The position numbers and the translations under genes are program-made. From Candidatus Sungiibacteriota bacterium (GTDB lineage Bacteria > Patescibacteriota > Minisyncoccia > Sungbacterales > JACQCQ01), in assembly GCA_016201505.1 (NCBI GenBank), contig JACQCQ010000003.1, positions 1 to 35,347 on the forward strand: a DNA stretch of 35,347 bases. The letters are read 5' to 3'. Numbering within the stretch: position 1 is the stretch's first letter; each line of letters begins with the position of its first letter. Under the pieces are notes generated by a model. That model was given only the letters and a program-made list of their open reading frames with translations. It ran no database searches and was not told where the DNA came from. Of this stretch, positions 15,600 through 24,737 are shown in pieces.

Positions 15600-16676
15600 A
15601 TGGGCGCGGGACATGAATTAGTACTCAATGTCTTAAAGGTTTTCGGCCTTTCAGCCTTTGCCTTTATATTAGCGGTTGGCTGGACGCCGCTGCTCACCTC
15701 GTTTTTGTATCGTCATAAGATGTGGCGGAAATCCGCCCGGACAATGGCCGCCGACGGCCACGGCACGCCCATCTTTCATTCCTTGCACAAAGAAAAAGAA
15801 GTCGGAACACCGCGGCTTGGCGGACTCTTAATTTGGATAACCACCGCATTTATCGCATTGTTATTCTGGCTTATCGCCCGCACCACCGATTCGGCTATCT
15901 TTGACAAACTAAATTTTCTTTCCAGGAACCAGACCTGGTTGCCGCTCGTTTTATTTATCGCGGCGGCGATTCTCGGTCTTTTTGATGATCTTTTCCAAAT
16001 TAACGAGAAAGGAAGTTATAAAGGCGGCGGCATCGGACTCGTGCGTCGCATTTCACTCATCACGCTGATCAGTTTCATCGGCGCTTGTTGGTTTTATTTT
16101 AAATTAGATTGGCGTACGATTTACATTCCTTTTCTAGGGAACTTTTACATTGATGGCTGGTATATTCCGCTTTTTGTTTTAACCACGCTGGCCACATTTT
16201 CCGGCGGTGTGATCGATGGACTCGACGGCCTTTCCGGCGGCGTATTTGCTTCCATGTTTACCGCCTACGCCGGGATCGCCTTTTTTCGCGGCCAGATTGA
16301 CTTGGCGGCGCTCTCGGCGGTAATTGCCGGTACGATTTTGGCCTTTCTCTGGTTCAACATTCCGCCAGCGCGATTTTATATGTCGGAAACCGGAACCATG
16401 GGACTGACGGTGGCGCTCACGGCTGTTGCGTTTCTGACCGACTCGGTTGCGGTTCTGCCGATTATCGGATTTTTGCTGGTGGTTGAATCTTTATCGGTCA
16501 TCATCCAGTTCTCGTCGAAACGCTGGCGCGGCAAAAAAGTATTTTTGGTCGCCCCCATTCACCATCACTTTGAAGCCAAGGGCTGGCCCTCGTATAAGGT
16601 CACGATGAGATTTTGGGTCATCGGCATTGTATTTGCTATTATAGGGATGGTCATTGGCCTGGTGGGCCGCGTTTAG
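15600..16676 (+). CDS. mraY: Phospho-N-acetylmuramoyl-pentapeptide transferase MraY
   Basis: 358 residues, starting two bases after the preceding stop. MraY moves phospho-MurNAc-pentapeptide from UDP to undecaprenyl phosphate, making lipid I in the inner membrane. About ten hydrophobic spans are seen. Family motifs are present: GTPRLGGLLIW, LGLFDDLFQ (the DD magnesium site), GVIDGLDGLSGG, ARFYMSETGTMGL and the MraY-specific PIHHHFE, which separates it from other members of the superfamily such as WecA. The DDxxK-type motif is partly altered (FDDLFQINEKG). Its product feeds MurG, encoded downstream. Confidence 0.93.
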   Translation: MGAGHELVLNVLKVFGLSAFAFILAVGWTPLLTSFLYRHKMWRKSARTMAADGHGTPIFHSLHKEKEVGTPRLGGLLIWITTAFIALLFWLIARTTDSAIFDKLNFLSRNQTWLPLVLFIAAAILGLFDDLFQINEKGSYKGGGIGLVRRISLITLISFIGACWFYFKLDWRTIYIPFLGNFYIDGWYIPLFVLTTLATFSGGVIDGLDGLSGGVFASMFTAYAGIAFFRGQIDLAALSAVIAGTILAFLWFNIPPARFYMSETGTMGLTVALTAVAFLTDSVAVLPIIGFLLVVESLSVIIQFSSKRWRGKKVFLVAPIHHHFEAKGWPSYKVTMRFWVIGIVFAIIGMVIGLVGRV

Positions 16677-16680
16677 CTAT

Positions 16681-16787
16681 GCCCGCCCAAGTTTTTGTTG
16701 TAGAAAGCATTAAGATGGGATCGTGTTTCGTCTTTGATAAAATATGAATAAGCAAATGATAAATAAGCTAACAAAAATTTAGGCGGG
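16681..16787. repeat. Imperfect inverted repeat filling the mraY-amidohydrolase gap
   Basis: Left arm 16682-16703 (CCCGCCCAAGTTTTTGTT...) and right arm 16768-16787 (...AACAAAAATTTAGGCGGG) pair over about 20 positions with two mismatches and a two-base gap. They enclose about 64 AT-rich bases with stop codons. The right arm ends two bases before the next gene's ATG. It could be a small mobile element, an attenuating structure or a promoter region; a TATAAAATATGAAT stretch around 16737-16748 might be a -10 region. Confidence 0.6.
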
Positions 16788-16788
16788 T

Positions 16789-18354
16789 ATGTTCGATATT
16801 TTAATTAAAAACGGAACGGTCATTGACGGCACGGGCAAGCCTGGTTTTCTCGGTGACGTCGGCATAAAAGACGGGTTGATTGAGGCGGTGGGCCAGATCG
16901 GCGGGGGCGAGGGCAAAAAAATTATCGCTGGCGAAGGGCTTTATGTTACGCCGGGATTTATTGATGTGACCAATCATTCGGACGTTACGGCCTCAATTTT
17001 TGAGCGGGGCAGACTCGACAGTTTAATTCGGCAGGGGATCACCACGATCATCGGCGGAAATTGCGGTGTCTCGCTCGCGCCGCTCATTGAGGCGGACCTG
17101 ATTCACGCCATTCGCAAATTTGCCCCCACCTCGTCAATTAACGTGAACTGGCAGTCGGTGGCCGAGTTTCTTTCTGAAATCGAAAAATTGCATCTGCCCA
17201 TAAATTTTGCGACACTCGCGGGGCATAATACGATTCGCCGCGGCATTTTGCATGAGCGGGGCGATCCCATGACGTTAGAAGAGCTCGCCGAAACGCGTCT
17301 CTTACTGCAGCAGGCCTTGCGTGACGGGGCGTTAGGATTTTCGACAAATCTTTCGAGCGCCCACGAACACTACGTCTTGACTGACGAACTGGTTGAAATT
17401 TGCCGCGTGATGGCGGCCGAAGGCGGCGTCTATAAGACGCATCTGCGGGATGAGGGATCGGATTTGATCGTCTCCATTAATGAGGCCTTACGTATTGGAG
17501 CAGAAGCCGGTGTACCAGTTTCCATTTCACACTTAAAAGCCATCGGCCGGAAATCCTGGCCGCTTATGAAGCAGGGGATCCATATGATTGAAAACAACGC
17601 CCGCGAAGGGCATAAGGTGGTGTTTGATGTTTCTCCCTATGCCTCAACCGGCTCGCAACTCTATATGTTGCTCCCAGCCTGGGCGAAAGCCGGGGGTTTT
17701 GCAGCTATGCTCGAAAGACTCAAAGATTTCCAGACCAAATCAAAAATTATTGCGGAGCTTGACGGTATGTCGCTTCATTTTGATCTACTGCGCGTGGCCG
17801 AGGCGGGGGACGGAGTCTCTTCGGGTAGTACGATTGCCGAACTCGGCCGGCGTATGGGGCTGGATGCGAAAGAAGCCATGATCGAGTTGCTGATTGCCAA
17901 CCGCGGGCGCATTTCGATTGTGGGGAAAACACTGCATCACAAAAATATCGAGCTGGGAATAATCTCTCCCTACTCCATGGTGGCTTCAAACGGCAGCGGC
18001 TATTCATTTGAGAGTGCAAAATCGCGGCCACACCCGAGATCATTTGGCGCTTTTCCGCATTTCCTGCATAGCTATGTGAAAGATAAAAAATTAATTTCCT
18101 GGGAAGAGGCGATTGCCAAAATTACTTCTCTGCCGGCTAGTTTTTTGGGCATCAAAAACCGCGGCCGAATAGAAAAACGCTATGCCGCCGATATTGTTCT
18201 CTTCCGGCCCGATGAGTTAAGAGATCAGGCAACCTATAAAAATCCCTATCGAGCGCCGGTCGGGATTGAGCAGGTCATGGTCAATGGCAGAATTGTTTTT
18301 GAGCATAGTGCGGTAACGGCAGAATCTCCGGGCGAGATAATCAAGAAAGCCTAG
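16789..18354 (+). CDS. D-aminoacylase-like amidohydrolase with altered metal site
   Basis: 521 residues. The family hydrolyses N-acyl-D-amino acids with a zinc-dependent TIM-barrel active site. Seen here are ILIKNGTVIDGTG at the N-terminus, PGFID (55-59), GGNCGVS (Cys92, the usual bridging cysteine), THLRDEG (His218), SISHLKAIG (His248), HPRSFGAFPHFL (415-426) and an ADIVLFRPDEL C-terminal strand. Two residues usually required differ: the first His of the HxH pair is Thr61 (sequence T-N-H63), and the Asp of the S-D-G motif is Asn401 (S-N-G). Activity or metal use may therefore differ. It sits between mraY and murD, so a role with D-amino acids from peptidoglycan is a natural inference. Fold assignment is firm; substrate is not. 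Confidence 0.82.
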   Translation: MFDILIKNGTVIDGTGKPGFLGDVGIKDGLIEAVGQIGGGEGKKIIAGEGLYVTPGFIDVTNHSDVTASIFERGRLDSLIRQGITTIIGGNCGVSLAPLIEADLIHAIRKFAPTSSINVNWQSVAEFLSEIEKLHLPINFATLAGHNTIRRGILHERGDPMTLEELAETRLLLQQALRDGALGFSTNLSSAHEHYVLTDELVEICRVMAAEGGVYKTHLRDEGSDLIVSINEALRIGAEAGVPVSISHLKAIGRKSWPLMKQGIHMIENNAREGHKVVFDVSPYASTGSQLYMLLPAWAKAGGFAAMLERLKDFQTKSKIIAELDGMSLHFDLLRVAEAGDGVSSGSTIAELGRRMGLDAKEAMIELLIANRGRISIVGKTLHHKNIELGIISPYSMVASNGSGYSFESAKSRPHPRSFGAFPHFLHSYVKDKKLISWEEAIAKITSLPASFLGIKNRGRIEKRYAADIVLFRPDELRDQATYKNPYRAPVGIEQVMVNGRIVFEHSAVTAESPGEIIKKA

Positions 18355-18377
18355 CGACCCGAAGGCGCTTTTTGTCT

Positions 18378-19709
18378 ATGGATTTTAAGGGCAAAAAAAT
18401 TACCCAGATGGGCCTTGGTCTGCTGGGGCGGGGGGTTGGCGATGCAAAATTTCTTGCCCAATCCGGCGCTGAACTCGTGGTGACTGATTTGAAATCAGCA
18501 GCCGATCTGGCGCCAAGTCTCGAGGCCTTAAAGGGGCTTCCTAATATCTCATTTGTTCTTGGGCGTCACCGGCTTGAGGATTTTAGCCATCGCGATTTTA
18601 TTTTGAAGTCGGCTAATGTGCCGCTGGACTCGCCATTTATAGCAGAAGCCAGGCGGCAGGGCATTCCCATCGAGATGTCGACGTCATTATTCGCGCGTTT
18701 AACCAAAGCCACGATCATTGGCGTTACCGGTACGCGCGGCAAATCAACCACCACTCACCTGATCTATGAGATTTTGCGGCAGGCCTACCGAGATCGGCCC
18801 GAGAAAATCTATCTGGGGGGGAATATTCGCGGGGTGGCGACACTGCCGTTGCTGGCTAAAGCGAATCTGGGGGATATCGCGGTTTTGGAGCTCGATTCCT
18901 GGCAGCTGCAGGGGTTTGGTGAGTCAGGCATCAGTCCGCATATCGCCGTATTTACTACATTTTTAGACGATCATTTAAATTACTACAAAGATAACCGCAG
19001 CCTCTATTTAGATGATAAGGCCAATATTTTTAAGTATCAGATAGCGCGTGATGTTTTAATTTTAAATCCGGCGGTGGCCTCTCTCATAAAAGAAAAATAT
19101 CCGGCTATAGAAAGCCAAATGATTATTCCTGAAGCGCTGCCGCCCTCTTGGCGGCTTTCAATCCCGGGGAATCACAATCGAGAAAACGCGGCGTTAGCGC
19201 TCGCGGCCGTTCGGCTTTGCGATATATCAGAGGCTGAGGCCCGCAACATTATAGAGTCGTTTCCCGGCATTCCCGGACGGCTCCAGTATCTTGGTGAAAA
19301 AAACAGCCTACGATTTTATAACGACACAACGGCGACAACGCCTGACGCGACCATGGCCGCACTTACGGCACTCGCCTCCCATAAAAAAATAATTCTTATT
19401 ATGGGCGGTGCTGATAAAATGCTGCCTATGTCTCGGCTGCTTCAAGTAATTCCCCGATATTGCAAAGCGGTTCTTGTTCTTCCCGGAACAGGCACCGACA
19501 TCATTCGGCACGATTTAGATCGGCTCCAGAACGCCGATCTGCGAATTGGGCATGTCTCTTCAATGGCGGAGGCGGTGAATATGGCGATGAAGTCTGCAGA
19601 TACAGGAGATACCATTTTACTCAGTCCGGGGTTTGCCTCATTCGGGTTGTTTAAAAATGAATTCGATCGAGGTGATCAGTTCGTTGCCAGCTACCAAAAC
19701 CTGCCATGA
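18378..19709 (+). CDS. murD: UDP-N-acetylmuramoyl-L-alanine--D-glutamate ligase MurD
   Basis: 443 residues from ATG 18378; a TTG two codons earlier is less likely. MurD adds D-Glu to UDP-MurNAc-L-Ala in the cytoplasm. The N-terminal UDP-binding domain (ITQMGLGLLGRGVGDAKFL) precedes the ATP P-loop GVTGTRGKSTT (115-125). The Mur-ligase core follows with LELDSWQLQG, FTTFLDDHLNYY and PGNHNRENAALAL. A third domain (FYNDTTATTPDATMAAL, ILIMGGADK, LLSPGFASFGLFKNEFDRGDQF) completes the family order. The SPGFASFGLFKNEFDRGDQF block closely resembles the SPAxASFDxFxNFxxRGxxF of MurD, favouring MurD over MurC, E or F. The stop overlaps the ftsW start (ATGA). Confidence 0.93.
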   Translation: MDFKGKKITQMGLGLLGRGVGDAKFLAQSGAELVVTDLKSAADLAPSLEALKGLPNISFVLGRHRLEDFSHRDFILKSANVPLDSPFIAEARRQGIPIEMSTSLFARLTKATIIGVTGTRGKSTTTHLIYEILRQAYRDRPEKIYLGGNIRGVATLPLLAKANLGDIAVLELDSWQLQGFGESGISPHIAVFTTFLDDHLNYYKDNRSLYLDDKANIFKYQIARDVLILNPAVASLIKEKYPAIESQMIIPEALPPSWRLSIPGNHNRENAALALAAVRLCDISEAEARNIIESFPGIPGRLQYLGEKNSLRFYNDTTATTPDATMAALTALASHKKIILIMGGADKMLPMSRLLQVIPRYCKAVLVLPGTGTDIIRHDLDRLQNADLRIGHVSSMAEAVNMAMKSADTGDTILLSPGFASFGLFKNEFDRGDQFVASYQNLP

Positions 19710-20797
19710 GCAAGAGTCTATTTTTTCATGACTCGTTCTTTCTTCTGATCCTGGCATTTTTGCTCGGCGGCGGATTATTTTTGCTTTCCTCTGCCTCGAT
19801 TGCCATTTCAGAACGCCTCTATGGCTCATTTTCGTCGTTTGCCATCCACCAGGCGGAAGCCGTGGGCATCGGGATCATCGCATTCTGTCTGATGCAATTT
19901 TTTCCGTTGCGGCTGCTCAAGCCGCTGACTCCCTTATTATTTTTTGCGGGCCTCGGTCTTCTCGTGCTGGTATTTTTCCCTCACTTCGGGGTCGAGCTTC
20001 AGGGCGCCAAGCGCTGGATCCATCTCCTGATTACCTTCCAGCCCGCCGAAATTGTGAAATTAACCGCCGTCCTTATGCTGGCCTGGTGGATTGACCGGTA
20101 TCAAGCGAAAATTGGCTCGTTTACATATGGCTTTTTGCCCTTTCTTGCTATGATTGGTTTAGTGGGTGGGCTCGTGGTGAGACAGCCGGATTTGGGTACG
20201 TTCGGCGTCATCTGTCTTGCCTCACTCGCCGTTTTTTTTGTCGGGGGAGGAAGGCTCAGGCATGTAGGGTTCTTTATAATACTTGCGATCACGACGGTCG
20301 TCATTCTTTCCTATATCTCTCCGTATCGCGTTGATCGGCTCATAGTTTTTTTGCATCCGGCCACCGATCTGCAGGGGATCGGCTATCAGGCGCATCAAGC
20401 GACCATCGCTATCGGTTCCGGCGGATTTTGGGGGGTTGGCTACGGTGGTTCTTGGCAGAAGTTTAATTATCTGCCGGAACCCATCGGCGATTCCATTTTT
20501 GCCATCGTGGCGGAGGAGTTTGGATTTTTCGGCGGCCTCTTGGTTATTGGCGCGTATATGCTGCTTTTGTGGCGAGGGGTGGTGATCGCCCGCGGCGCTC
20601 GAAATACGTTTCAAAAATTAGTTGTTACCGGCATTATTTCAACCATTATCATTCAGGCATTTATTAATATCGGTGCGATTTCTGGAATCCTGCCGCTCAC
20701 CGGCATTCCCTTACCCTTCATTTCATATGGTGGAACAGCCATCGTCATGAACCTATTGGGACTCGGCATTGTCTATCAGATAGCTAAATATTCATGA
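19706..20797 (+). CDS. ftsW: Septal peptidoglycan polymerase FtsW (SEDS family)
   Basis: 363 residues, in a 4-base overlap with murD. SEDS proteins polymerise lipid II glycan strands together with a class B penicillin-binding protein. About ten membrane spans are seen. Diagnostic motifs are GAKRWI, the QPAEIVKL and RQPDLGT regions, PEPIGDSIFAIVAEEFGFFGG, and the C-terminal GILPLTGIPLPFISYGGT. FtsW rather than RodA is favoured by the murD-ftsW-murG order, the classic dcw arrangement. No partner penicillin-binding protein gene is in the window. Confidence 0.92.
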   Translation: MSKSLFFHDSFFLLILAFLLGGGLFLLSSASIAISERLYGSFSSFAIHQAEAVGIGIIAFCLMQFFPLRLLKPLTPLLFFAGLGLLVLVFFPHFGVELQGAKRWIHLLITFQPAEIVKLTAVLMLAWWIDRYQAKIGSFTYGFLPFLAMIGLVGGLVVRQPDLGTFGVICLASLAVFFVGGGRLRHVGFFIILAITTVVILSYISPYRVDRLIVFLHPATDLQGIGYQAHQATIAIGSGGFWGVGYGGSWQKFNYLPEPIGDSIFAIVAEEFGFFGGLLVIGAYMLLLWRGVVIARGARNTFQKLVVTGIISTIIIQAFINIGAISGILPLTGIPLPFISYGGTAIVMNLLGLGIVYQIAKYS

Positions 20798-21912
20798 GAG
20801 TCCTTTTTACCGGCGGGGGAACAGGCGGTCATTTCTTTCCGATCATTGCGATTGCGCGGGAGTTAAGAATTATTGCCGAGGAAGAGCGGATTTTAGACGT
20901 CTCGCTGTACTACCTCGGCCCGAATATATTTCCCCCGGATGTACTTACGCGAGAGGAAATCTTGCCGGATACGATCTTGGCAGGCAAAATGAGGCGCTAT
21001 TTTTCCGTCAAGAATATTTCTGATATTTTTAAAACCGCGGCTGGGATCATCCAAGCTCTGTGGAAGATGTTTCTCCTGATGCCCGACGTCGTTTTTTCAA
21101 AAGGCGGGTTTGGCGCCTTCCCGGCGGTGCTGGCCGCCAGAATCTACCATATCCCAGTCATCATCCATGAATCCGATATGGTGCCGGGGAGAGTTAACCG
21201 CTGGAGCGCCCGGTTCGCGCGGCGCATTGCGGTCGCCTTCCCTAAGGCCGCGGCCTATTTCCCCAAAGAAAAAACGGCGGTCGTGGGAAACCCGATCCGA
21301 AAACGTATTTTGGGAGCTTTGGCCTCGGAAGCTAAAGACCACTTCTCGATTTTTTCACAGAAAAAGGTCTTGCTGGTTTTGGGCGGCAGCCAGGGGGCCG
21401 AGCCCATTAATCAGCTGATCATCGGTGGGCTCGACGACTTCGTAAAAGACTATGAGATTATCCATCAAACCGGTGCCGCAAATTACGCGGACATTATGAA
21501 GGAATCAAGCGTCATTTTAAAGAAAGCAACGCAGGGTTTTTACCACCCCTATCCGTTTTTAAACGAAACTCAATATCGCGAGGCCTTTGCTGCCTGCGAT
21601 CTGGTCATCTCGCGCGCCTCCAGCACCATTTTTGAAATTGCGGCAGCTGCCAAACCCGCGATTTTAATTCCCTTGCCGCATGCGGCCCAAGACCATCAGC
21701 GCGCCAATGCCTACGAATATGCGCGTACCGGGGCCGCGATTGTGATTGAAGAAAATAACGCCACGCCGTTTTTAGTGCGACACACGCTATCACGGATTTT
21801 TGATTCGCCGGAAGAATTACACCGTATGCGGGAAGGCGCGCAAAGATTTGCCCGCATTGATTCGGCCGAGATCCTCGCGCGCGAAATCCTCGCCATTGCG
21901 GTAAAACATTAA
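20794..21912 (+). CDS. murG: UDP-N-acetylglucosamine:undecaprenyl-MurNAc-pentapeptide transferase MurG
   Basis: 372 residues, overlapping ftsW by four bases. MurG is a GT-B enzyme at the inner face of the membrane that adds GlcNAc to lipid I, giving lipid II. The N-terminal glycine loop FTGGGTGGHFFPIIAI and the second-domain motifs GGSQGAEPINQLI and SRASSTIFEIAAAAKPAILIPLPHAAQDHQRANA are intact. IHESDMVPGRVNRWSARFARRIAVAFP corresponds to the family's H-E-x-N region with Ser-Asp in place of the more common Gln-Asn. gltX begins two bases after its stop. Confidence 0.95.
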   Translation: MRVLFTGGGTGGHFFPIIAIARELRIIAEEERILDVSLYYLGPNIFPPDVLTREEILPDTILAGKMRRYFSVKNISDIFKTAAGIIQALWKMFLLMPDVVFSKGGFGAFPAVLAARIYHIPVIIHESDMVPGRVNRWSARFARRIAVAFPKAAAYFPKEKTAVVGNPIRKRILGALASEAKDHFSIFSQKKVLLVLGGSQGAEPINQLIIGGLDDFVKDYEIIHQTGAANYADIMKESSVILKKATQGFYHPYPFLNETQYREAFAACDLVISRASSTIFEIAAAAKPAILIPLPHAAQDHQRANAYEYARTGAAIVIEENNATPFLVRHTLSRIFDSPEELHRMREGAQRFARIDSAEILAREILAIAVKH

Positions 21913-21913
21913 T

Positions 21914-23323
21914 ATGCCAATTCGCGTTCGCATCGCACCATCGCCCACAGGACTTTTCCATGTTGGAACCGCTCGGACGGCGTTGTTCAATTATTTATTC
22001 GCTAAAAAATTTGGCGGGGCGTTTATTGTGCGTATTGAAGATACTGATCAGGAGCGTTCGAGCATAGAATATGAGTCAGTTATTTTTGAAGCGCTGGCCT
22101 GGCTTGGCTTTACGCCCGATGAAGGACCAAACGAGGGCGGTAATTTCGGACCGTACCGTCAAAGCGAACGAAATGAAAGGGGGATCTATAAAAAAGAGCT
22201 CGAAAAACTCCTGCATTCGGACGGCGAGCTGCATGCATTCATCTGTACCCATCCAGCGGCCGGCGATGAAAATACTCTTCTCCACCACTGTGATCAGTTA
22301 GATGCACGAGAATATAAACACGGGGGCATCATCCGACTTCACGTGCCGGACTTAAAAGAGCCGATTATTGTTCAGGATAAAGTCCGTGGCCAAGTTCAAT
22401 TTTTGATGTCCGATGTTGGCGATTTCTCGATTGCCAAAGATCTGGATACGCCACTGTATAATTTTGCCGCCACCGTTGACGATCACGCCATGCAGATTAC
22501 GGATGTCATCCGCGGCGAAGATCACTTAGCCAATACCCCAAAGCAGATGTTGTTGAATCGTACGCTGGGTTATACGGATCCGAATTTCTACCACCTGCCA
22601 CTCCTGCTTGGTCCCGACCGATCAAAGCTTTCAAAGCGTCATGGCGCAACTTCAGTCGCTGAATTTAAAGCCGCAGGCTATTTGCCGGAGGCGCTGGTTA
22701 ATTATTTGGCCTTGCTGGGTTGGAATCCCGGCACTGAACAAGAAATATTCTCACCAGCAGAGCTCATGGCAGCTTTTTCGATTGAAAAAGTGCATAAAAG
22801 CGGTGCCATTTTCGACAGGTCAAAACTGGATTGGCTGAACGGCGAATATATCCGGCAGATGCCGGTGGGCGAATTAACGGCGAGACTTCTGCCGTTTTTG
22901 AAAAATCTGCCGCTCGGCGCTGTTTCGCAAGAAAAACTGGAAGCCATCGTGGCACTGGAACAGCCTCGCTTGAAAAAACTTTCCGAGATAGGGGAGCGGG
23001 TTCGCTTCTATTTTGAGCCGCCGCGGGTCGCGTTCGATCTGCTGCAATGGAAGGGTATGACGGAAGATGAGGTAATCTCGTCACTTGAGGCATCGATTGA
23101 AATATTGAATAATCTTCTATCGCAGAAAAAAGACCAGCGGACGGATATCGAGAGAGCATTGCTGAATGCGGCGGCAAAAATGGGCGATAGGGGTAAATTA
23201 TTGTGGCCGTTGCGGGCCGCCTTATCCGGGGCTCCAGCATCACCCGGACCGTTTGACATTGTTGAACTTTTAGGGATCCCGGAGTCCATCGAGCGCCTGC
23301 GTAGAGTCAAAAACGGCATCTAA
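21914..23323 (+). CDS. gltX: Glutamyl-tRNA synthetase
   Basis: 469 residues. A class I synthetase charging tRNA-Glu and, in organisms that use GatCAB, possibly tRNA-Gln. The HIGH motif is HVGT (16-19) after RIAPSPTG, the KMSKS motif is KLSKR (238-242), and the glutamate-binding R-I-E-D-T-D (40-45) is intact. The anticodon-binding helical domain fills residues about 300-469. The cysteines of the zinc-binding insert of some bacterial GluRS are not arranged in the standard pattern. It starts two bases after murG, which is unusual company for gltX, and may reflect operon compaction. No Shine-Dalgarno sequence is seen. Confidence 0.95.
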   Translation: MPIRVRIAPSPTGLFHVGTARTALFNYLFAKKFGGAFIVRIEDTDQERSSIEYESVIFEALAWLGFTPDEGPNEGGNFGPYRQSERNERGIYKKELEKLLHSDGELHAFICTHPAAGDENTLLHHCDQLDAREYKHGGIIRLHVPDLKEPIIVQDKVRGQVQFLMSDVGDFSIAKDLDTPLYNFAATVDDHAMQITDVIRGEDHLANTPKQMLLNRTLGYTDPNFYHLPLLLGPDRSKLSKRHGATSVAEFKAAGYLPEALVNYLALLGWNPGTEQEIFSPAELMAAFSIEKVHKSGAIFDRSKLDWLNGEYIRQMPVGELTARLLPFLKNLPLGAVSQEKLEAIVALEQPRLKKLSEIGERVRFYFEPPRVAFDLLQWKGMTEDEVISSLEASIEILNNLLSQKKDQRTDIERALLNAAAKMGDRGKLLWPLRAALSGAPASPGPFDIVELLGIPESIERLRRVKNGI

Positions 23324-23378
23324 GGTCGGGCCCGGTTCTGATGGATCGGCGTGGGTGGTACACTGGTCCTATACCGGT

Positions 23379-24737
23379 ATGCTTGCAAAACAGACTCTTC
23401 GAAGAAAGAGGTTATTTTTATGTCTGGCGGTACTTTTTGGGGTCTGTCTCATTGGCTCGCGTGTTCGCGCGGTAATTAGCGAGACTGCAGCGCCCGGCGC
23501 AGTTTCCGAAATCCAAGCTCTCCAGCAGCATATTGATGCTAAATCCAGCGAAATCAAAAAGCTTGCAGCCGAAGCCGACAAATATCGCCAAACCATTGCC
23601 ACAAGCCAAATTCAGGCCGCCTCGCTAAAAGCCGATATCGCTCGCATTAACGCCACCATCGCCAAACTGCAAAAGGATATAAAGATAACACAGACAAAAA
23701 TTCAAAAGACGAATCTCGAGGTTGAACAGCTCGGCATCAGCATTGATGATACAAAATCAAAAATCGCGCTTGCCCAGGCGCGTCTGGCGGAGTTCATGCG
23801 GAGTCTCGCGCGCGCGGATGAGACGTCTTCACTTGAAATCTTGCTGCAACATGTTTCGTTTTCGGAATTTTTTAATACTGTCCAGGCGGGGATTACGGTT
23901 CAGGACAGCGTACGGAATTCTCTCGAGACTTTGAAAGTCTTGAACAATGATCTGGTAAACCAAAAACAAATCTCCGAGGCTAAGGTCTCGCAATTAAAAC
24001 AATACGATGCGGTTCTGGCCGATCAAAAAAAGATCCAGCAGAACCAGCAAGATGAAAAAAATCAGGTTCTAGCGGCCACCAAAAATCAGGAGCAGGTGTA
24101 CCAGAATCTTTTGGCCGACAACGAAAAGAGGCGCCAAGCCCTGGAGGATGAGATCAATACCTATCAAAAGCAATTAAATCCGAATTTTAATATCAATTCA
24201 ATTCCAAAAGCGCGCGTCGGGGTTCTGGGCTGGCCCGTGCCAAAAGACGGCGAGATCAGAACCCAGTGCGGACATACGACCTATTCGTATGTAACTCAAT
24301 GTTTCGGGGACACCAATTTTGCGCGCGCGGGTGCCTACAGCGGCAAAGGACATAATGGCGTCGACTTCCGCGCCGATTACGGGACTGAAGTTTATGCGGC
24401 CGAAGACGGTGTCGTCCGGGGCAGCGGCAATACCGACATTGGCTGCCGCGGCGCTTCATACGGCCAGTGGATCTTAATCGATCACGATGACGGCCTCTCG
24501 ACGCTCTATGGGCACCTGTCGCTCGTAAAGGTTGTGCCGGGCGAGCACGTCGCCAGGGGAGACGTCATCGCGTATTCGGGGAAGACGGGTTATGCCACCG
24601 GGCCGCATTTGCATGTATCGGCATTTGCCGCTGATGCCGTTGAGATTGGGACGATCAGAAGTAAAGTTTGCGGCAGGAATATGACCCTGCCCTTGTCGCC
24701 GTTTAATGGTTATCTGGATCCATTAAATTATTTGTAA
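23379..24737 (+). CDS. M23 metallopeptidase with long coiled coil (EnvC/NlpD-like)
   Basis: 452 residues from ATG 23379. A GTG at 23355 would add eight residues upstream of the basic signal start (MLAKQTLRRKRLFLCLAVLFGVCLIG). A signal or anchor (about 11-27) is followed by an extensive coiled coil (about 42-266) and a C-terminal M23 domain (about 283-445). The zinc ligands and catalytic His are present: H325-x3-D329 in GHNGVDF, H379 in YGHLS, and H410/H412 in GPHLHV. Because all ligands are kept, it should be an active endopeptidase, unlike degenerate EnvC-type activators. The coiled-coil plus M23 layout and its place after ftsW-murG point to septal wall splitting. Four Cys in or near the M23 domain could form disulfides. 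Confidence 0.9.
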   Translation: MLAKQTLRRKRLFLCLAVLFGVCLIGSRVRAVISETAAPGAVSEIQALQQHIDAKSSEIKKLAAEADKYRQTIATSQIQAASLKADIARINATIAKLQKDIKITQTKIQKTNLEVEQLGISIDDTKSKIALAQARLAEFMRSLARADETSSLEILLQHVSFSEFFNTVQAGITVQDSVRNSLETLKVLNNDLVNQKQISEAKVSQLKQYDAVLADQKKIQQNQQDEKNQVLAATKNQEQVYQNLLADNEKRRQALEDEINTYQKQLNPNFNINSIPKARVGVLGWPVPKDGEIRTQCGHTTYSYVTQCFGDTNFARAGAYSGKGHNGVDFRADYGTEVYAAEDGVVRGSGNTDIGCRGASYGQWILIDHDDGLSTLYGHLSLVKVVPGEHVARGDVIAYSGKTGYATGPHLHVSAFAADAVEIGTIRSKVCGRNMTLPLSPFNGYLDPLNYL

